From assembly GCA_039976075.1 (NCBI GenBank), contig JBDWFY010000013.1, forward strand, positions 434,001 to 498,000: a DNA stretch of 64,000 bases, read 5' to 3'. A program made the position numbers and the translations under genes. Positions 61,561-64,000 of this stretch are shown here, piece by piece. This DNA is from JBDWFY01 sp039976075. Its GTDB lineage: Bacteria; Pseudomonadota; Alphaproteobacteria; Rhizobiales; Stappiaceae. Below the pieces are notes generated by a model, which did no database searches, was not told the origin of the DNA, and saw only the letters and a program-made list of their open reading frames with translations. Each line of letters opens with the position of its first letter. Positions within the stretch are counted from its first letter, which is position 1.

Positions 61561-64000
61561 TTAACCGGCTCTCTTGCGGCGTCTGATATTTGAAACCTGA
61601 GCTGTGCGCGTTTTCTCTTCCACACCGTCAAAGGCCTCGATCAGCGTTTTTTTAATTCTTGTTTGCCGGGCCACACTTGAGATTTTATGTCCAATCAGAT
61701 CGGTCACGTAAAACACATCCACGGCCCGTTCGCCAAACGTGACGATGTGAGCCGAGGCAATGTTCAGATTGAGATTGGATATGGCACTGGTGAGATCATA
61801 CAGCAGACCAGGCCGATCCAGACCACTCACCTCCAGAACCGTAAATTGATCGGACCATGCGTTGGTCACCAGGATGCTGGTCTCCAGATCGAATGTGTGG
61901 ACGGCAGTATTGTTTTTCTTTGCTGCTTTCTGAGCAACGTTTTCAGGCATTGGCGTTCGGCCTGAAAGCGTGTTTTCGATAATTTCCGTAATCCGCTCAG
62001 CGCGTCGCAATTCATCTTCATTTTTGTCAAAAGCGCGCGTAACAGAAATCGTGTCGAGCGCCAGACCATCCGTGGTGGTGTAGATTTGGCTGTCCACAAT
62101 GTTGGCGCCTGCAATGAAACAGGCACCGGCAATGGTAGTCAGCAGCCGCGGGTGATCGGGTGCCAAAACGGTTATTTCAGTAATGGCTTCGAACTCATGC
62201 GGGCGAACAAGTGTCGCCAGTTTTTTGCCTGCCTGGTCCGCTTCCCGAATTAATTCCGCATGTTTGATCTGATCATCGGGATTAACCCGCATCCAATAGG
62301 CCGGATAATGACGGTCAAGATACGCCAACCGATTTTCCGGCTCCCAGCCGTCCAGTTTCTCGATCAATGCGTCCTGGGCAGCCGAAACCTGCTGTTTTCG
62401 ACTCAGTTGGCTATGTCCGCCGGCAAGCACCGGTTCCGTTTCATAATAGAGTGTCCTGAGGAGCTGACCTTTCCATCCGTTAAAAACACCGGGGCCAACC
62501 GCCTTGATATCAGCCACCGTCAGGATCAACAGCAGTTTCAACCTCTCCGGGCTCTGTACGATTTTTGCAAAATCCTGGATGGTTTTATTGTCGTTCAAAT
62601 CGCGAGATTGCGCGACCATGCTCATAACAAGATGATTTTCGATAAGCCACGAGACGAGACCGGTCTCGGCCGGACTAAGACCGAACCGCGGACAGAGTTC
62701 TTTGGCAATTCGAGCCCCGGCTATGGAGTGATCCTGCGGACGGCCTTTGGCAACATCATGTAGAAACACAGCCACATAGAGTGCATTTCGGCTCTGTATT
62801 CCCTTGATGATTTCCGTTGAAAGCGGATGGTCTTCATCCAGCTCTCCCCGCTCGATTTCCGATAGAACACCGATTGAGCGCAGCAGGTGCTCATCAACCG
62901 TATAATGATGATACATATTGAACTGCATCATCGCGACGACCTTGCCGAATTCCGGGACAAACCGGCCAAGGACGCCTGTTTCGTTCATTCGCCTGAGTAC
63001 GGATTCAGGATCGTCCCGGCTGGTGAGAATTTTTAGAAAAAGCCGATTTGCGGTTTTGTCATTGCGGATGCCCTTGTCGATGAGTCCGAGCGATCGTCGG
63101 ATCCGCTTCATCGCATTGGGATGGAACGCAAGATTATGGTTCCCGGCGAGAAAAAAGATTCGGATCAGATTGACCGGATCGCGCTTGAAAACGTCGGGTG
63201 ACGCAATGTTGATACGTTGATTTTCAATTATGAAGTCAGCGTGGCCCTTGATGGGTTGTATTTTCCGCTGCCCGCCCAGTGCTTTTAGAAAGCGGGAAAG
63301 GCTTGGAGCGGGTTTGATGTGCTCGACTTCCAGCGCGGCACACAGAATGCGGGTCAGATCGCCTACATCTTTTGCAATCAGGAAATAGTGCTTCATGAAA
63401 CGCTCGACTTCGCGCAAGCCGGGATGCGAGGTGTAACTCAGCCGTAGCGCAATCTCGCGCTGAATATCAAATGATAACCGTTCTTCAGCCCGTCCGGTCA
63501 GGAAGTGCATGTGACACCGGGTTGCCCACAGAAAGTCTTCGCACTTTTTGAAACGCGCATGCTCACTGCGGGAAAAAACGCCCTTCTTTACCAACGCATC
63601 CCCTGATTCAACCTGATAAAAATATTTGGAAATCCAAAAAAGCGTATTCAGGTCCCGAAGACCGCCCTTCCCTTCTTTGACATTGGGTTCAACAAGATAT
63701 CTGGAGGCCCCCTGGTTACGATGCCGTTCGTCGCGTTCTGTCAGCTTGGCGGTAATGAACTCCGGACCGCTGCCCTGTACCACTGATGACTTGAAGCGGG
63801 TCACAAGGTCGTCGAACAATTCCCGATCGCCCCAAAGGTAGCGCGATTCCAGAATTGCTGTCCGGATGGTCATGTCCGATTTTGACAGTCGAATGCACTC
63901 GTCGACGCTGCGGGTCGCATGGCCAACCTTCAACCCCATATCCCACAACATATAAAGAATATATTCGACAATGGATTCGCCCCAGGGCGTCTGTTTATAA
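61561..64000 (-). CDS. glnD: [Protein-PII] uridylyltransferase GlnD (5' end beyond window)
   Basis: Nitrogen sensor that adds or removes UMP on PII proteins in response to glutamine. The frame runs unbroken to the right edge; the 812 visible residues begin within the nucleotidyltransferase domain (YKQTPWGESIVEYILYMLWDMGLKVGHATRS), followed by the GlnE-like region, an HD domain (AVFLHDVAKGRPQDHS) and two C-terminal ACT domains. An internal methionine at 63951 is not the start. The family is usually near 930-970 residues, so about 120-150 are missing. murJ and trpS follow. Confidence 0.95.
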   Translation of the reverse strand, partial: YKQTPWGESIVEYILYMLWDMGLKVGHATRSVDECIRLSKSDMTIRTAILESRYLWGDRELFDDLVTRFKSSVVQGSGPEFITAKLTERDERHRNQGASRYLVEPNVKEGKGGLRDLNTLFWISKYFYQVESGDALVKKGVFSRSEHARFKKCEDFLWATRCHMHFLTGRAEERLSFDIQREIALRLSYTSHPGLREVERFMKHYFLIAKDVGDLTRILCAALEVEHIKPAPSLSRFLKALGGQRKIQPIKGHADFIIENQRINIASPDVFKRDPVNLIRIFFLAGNHNLAFHPNAMKRIRRSLGLIDKGIRNDKTANRLFLKILTSRDDPESVLRRMNETGVLGRFVPEFGKVVAMMQFNMYHHYTVDEHLLRSIGVLSEIERGELDEDHPLSTEIIKGIQSRNALYVAVFLHDVAKGRPQDHSIAGARIAKELCPRFGLSPAETGLVSWLIENHLVMSMVAQSRDLNDNKTIQDFAKIVQSPERLKLLLILTVADIKAVGPGVFNGWKGQLLRTLYYETEPVLAGGHSQLSRKQQVSAAQDALIEKLDGWEPENRLAYLDRHYPAYWMRVNPDDQIKHAELIREADQAGKKLATLVRPHEFEAITEITVLAPDHPRLLTTIAGACFIAGANIVDSQIYTTTDGLALDTISVTRAFDKNEDELRRAERITEIIENTLSGRTPMPENVAQKAAKKNNTAVHTFDLETSILVTNAWSDQFTVLEVSGLDRPGLLYDLTSAISNLNLNIASAHIVTFGERAVDVFYVTDLIGHKISSVARQTRIKKTLIEAFDGVEEKTRTAQVSNIRRRKRAG

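Overview
The window is a stretch of core chromosome from an alphaproteobacterium, most probably of the Hyphomicrobiales (Rhizobiales). Pointers are the gene blocks ffh/chorismate mutase/rpsP, hemE-hemJ-rho, parAB-rsmG-mnmG, ppsR-maf-aroE-coaE-dnaQ, fabA-fabB-fabI next to irr, trpF-trpB-trpA-accD-folC, glnD-murJ-trpS, RegB/RegA, MmcB, DUF2244 and DUF1127 proteins, and an interspersed palindromic repeat of the rhizobial kind. No rRNA, tRNA, CRISPR array, phage, transposase or plasmid gene was found. I do not assign a genus.

Layout. 1-2.2 kb: rpsP (cut by the edge), chorismate mutase and ffh on the minus strand. 2.4-7.5 kb: yggS (minus), then leuS-lptE-holA (plus). 7.6-13.5 kb: parB, parA, rsmG, mnmG and mnmE on the minus strand, with two perfect parS sites (one inside rsmG, one between mnmG and mnmE) and weaker parS-like sites nearby. 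13.8-18.8 kb: a DUF255 thioredoxin-like gene (plus), then rho, hemJ and hemE (minus). 18.84-19.27 kb: a gap of about 430 bp between hemE and ppsR with the marks of an alphaproteobacterial chromosomal origin. 19.3-23 kb: ppsR, maf, aroE, coaE and dnaQ (plus). Transcription points away from the gap on both sides.

23-38 kb: a 2-hydroxyacid dehydrogenase, an SH3-domain secreted protein, the unsaturated fatty-acid operon fabA-fabB-fabI, irr, nth, a DUF2244 membrane protein, a tryptophan/malonyl-CoA/folate block with a small extra gene between trpB and trpA, and the malic enzyme maeB. 38-49 kb: mutS, an intracellular PHA depolymerase with an added C-terminal helix-hairpin-helix domain, hemW-rdgB-rph, hrcA (without grpE), a ThiF/MoeB-like adenylyltransferase, an Lrp-type regulator and a DUF1127 protein. 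49-64 kb: secB, RegB/RegA, mmcB, three secreted proteins of unknown role, a flavoprotein of the HI0933/BaiN type, an Lrp regulator followed by a saccharopine-dehydrogenase-like protein, an M23 peptidase, and trpS, murJ, glnD (glnD cut by the right edge).

The clearest non-coding signals are the origin (AT-rich stretch, DnaA-like boxes, two TTAA-N7-TTAA CtrA-type boxes, seven GANTC sites in 153 bp, a nested inverted repeat), the parS cluster 7-9 kb from it, and a three-copy family of palindromic repeats near 24.8, 35.1 and 48.7 kb. Other points are a CRP-type palindrome before the second Lrp gene and several strong terminators. The window is mostly ordinary housekeeping; I found no convincing novel multi-gene system.
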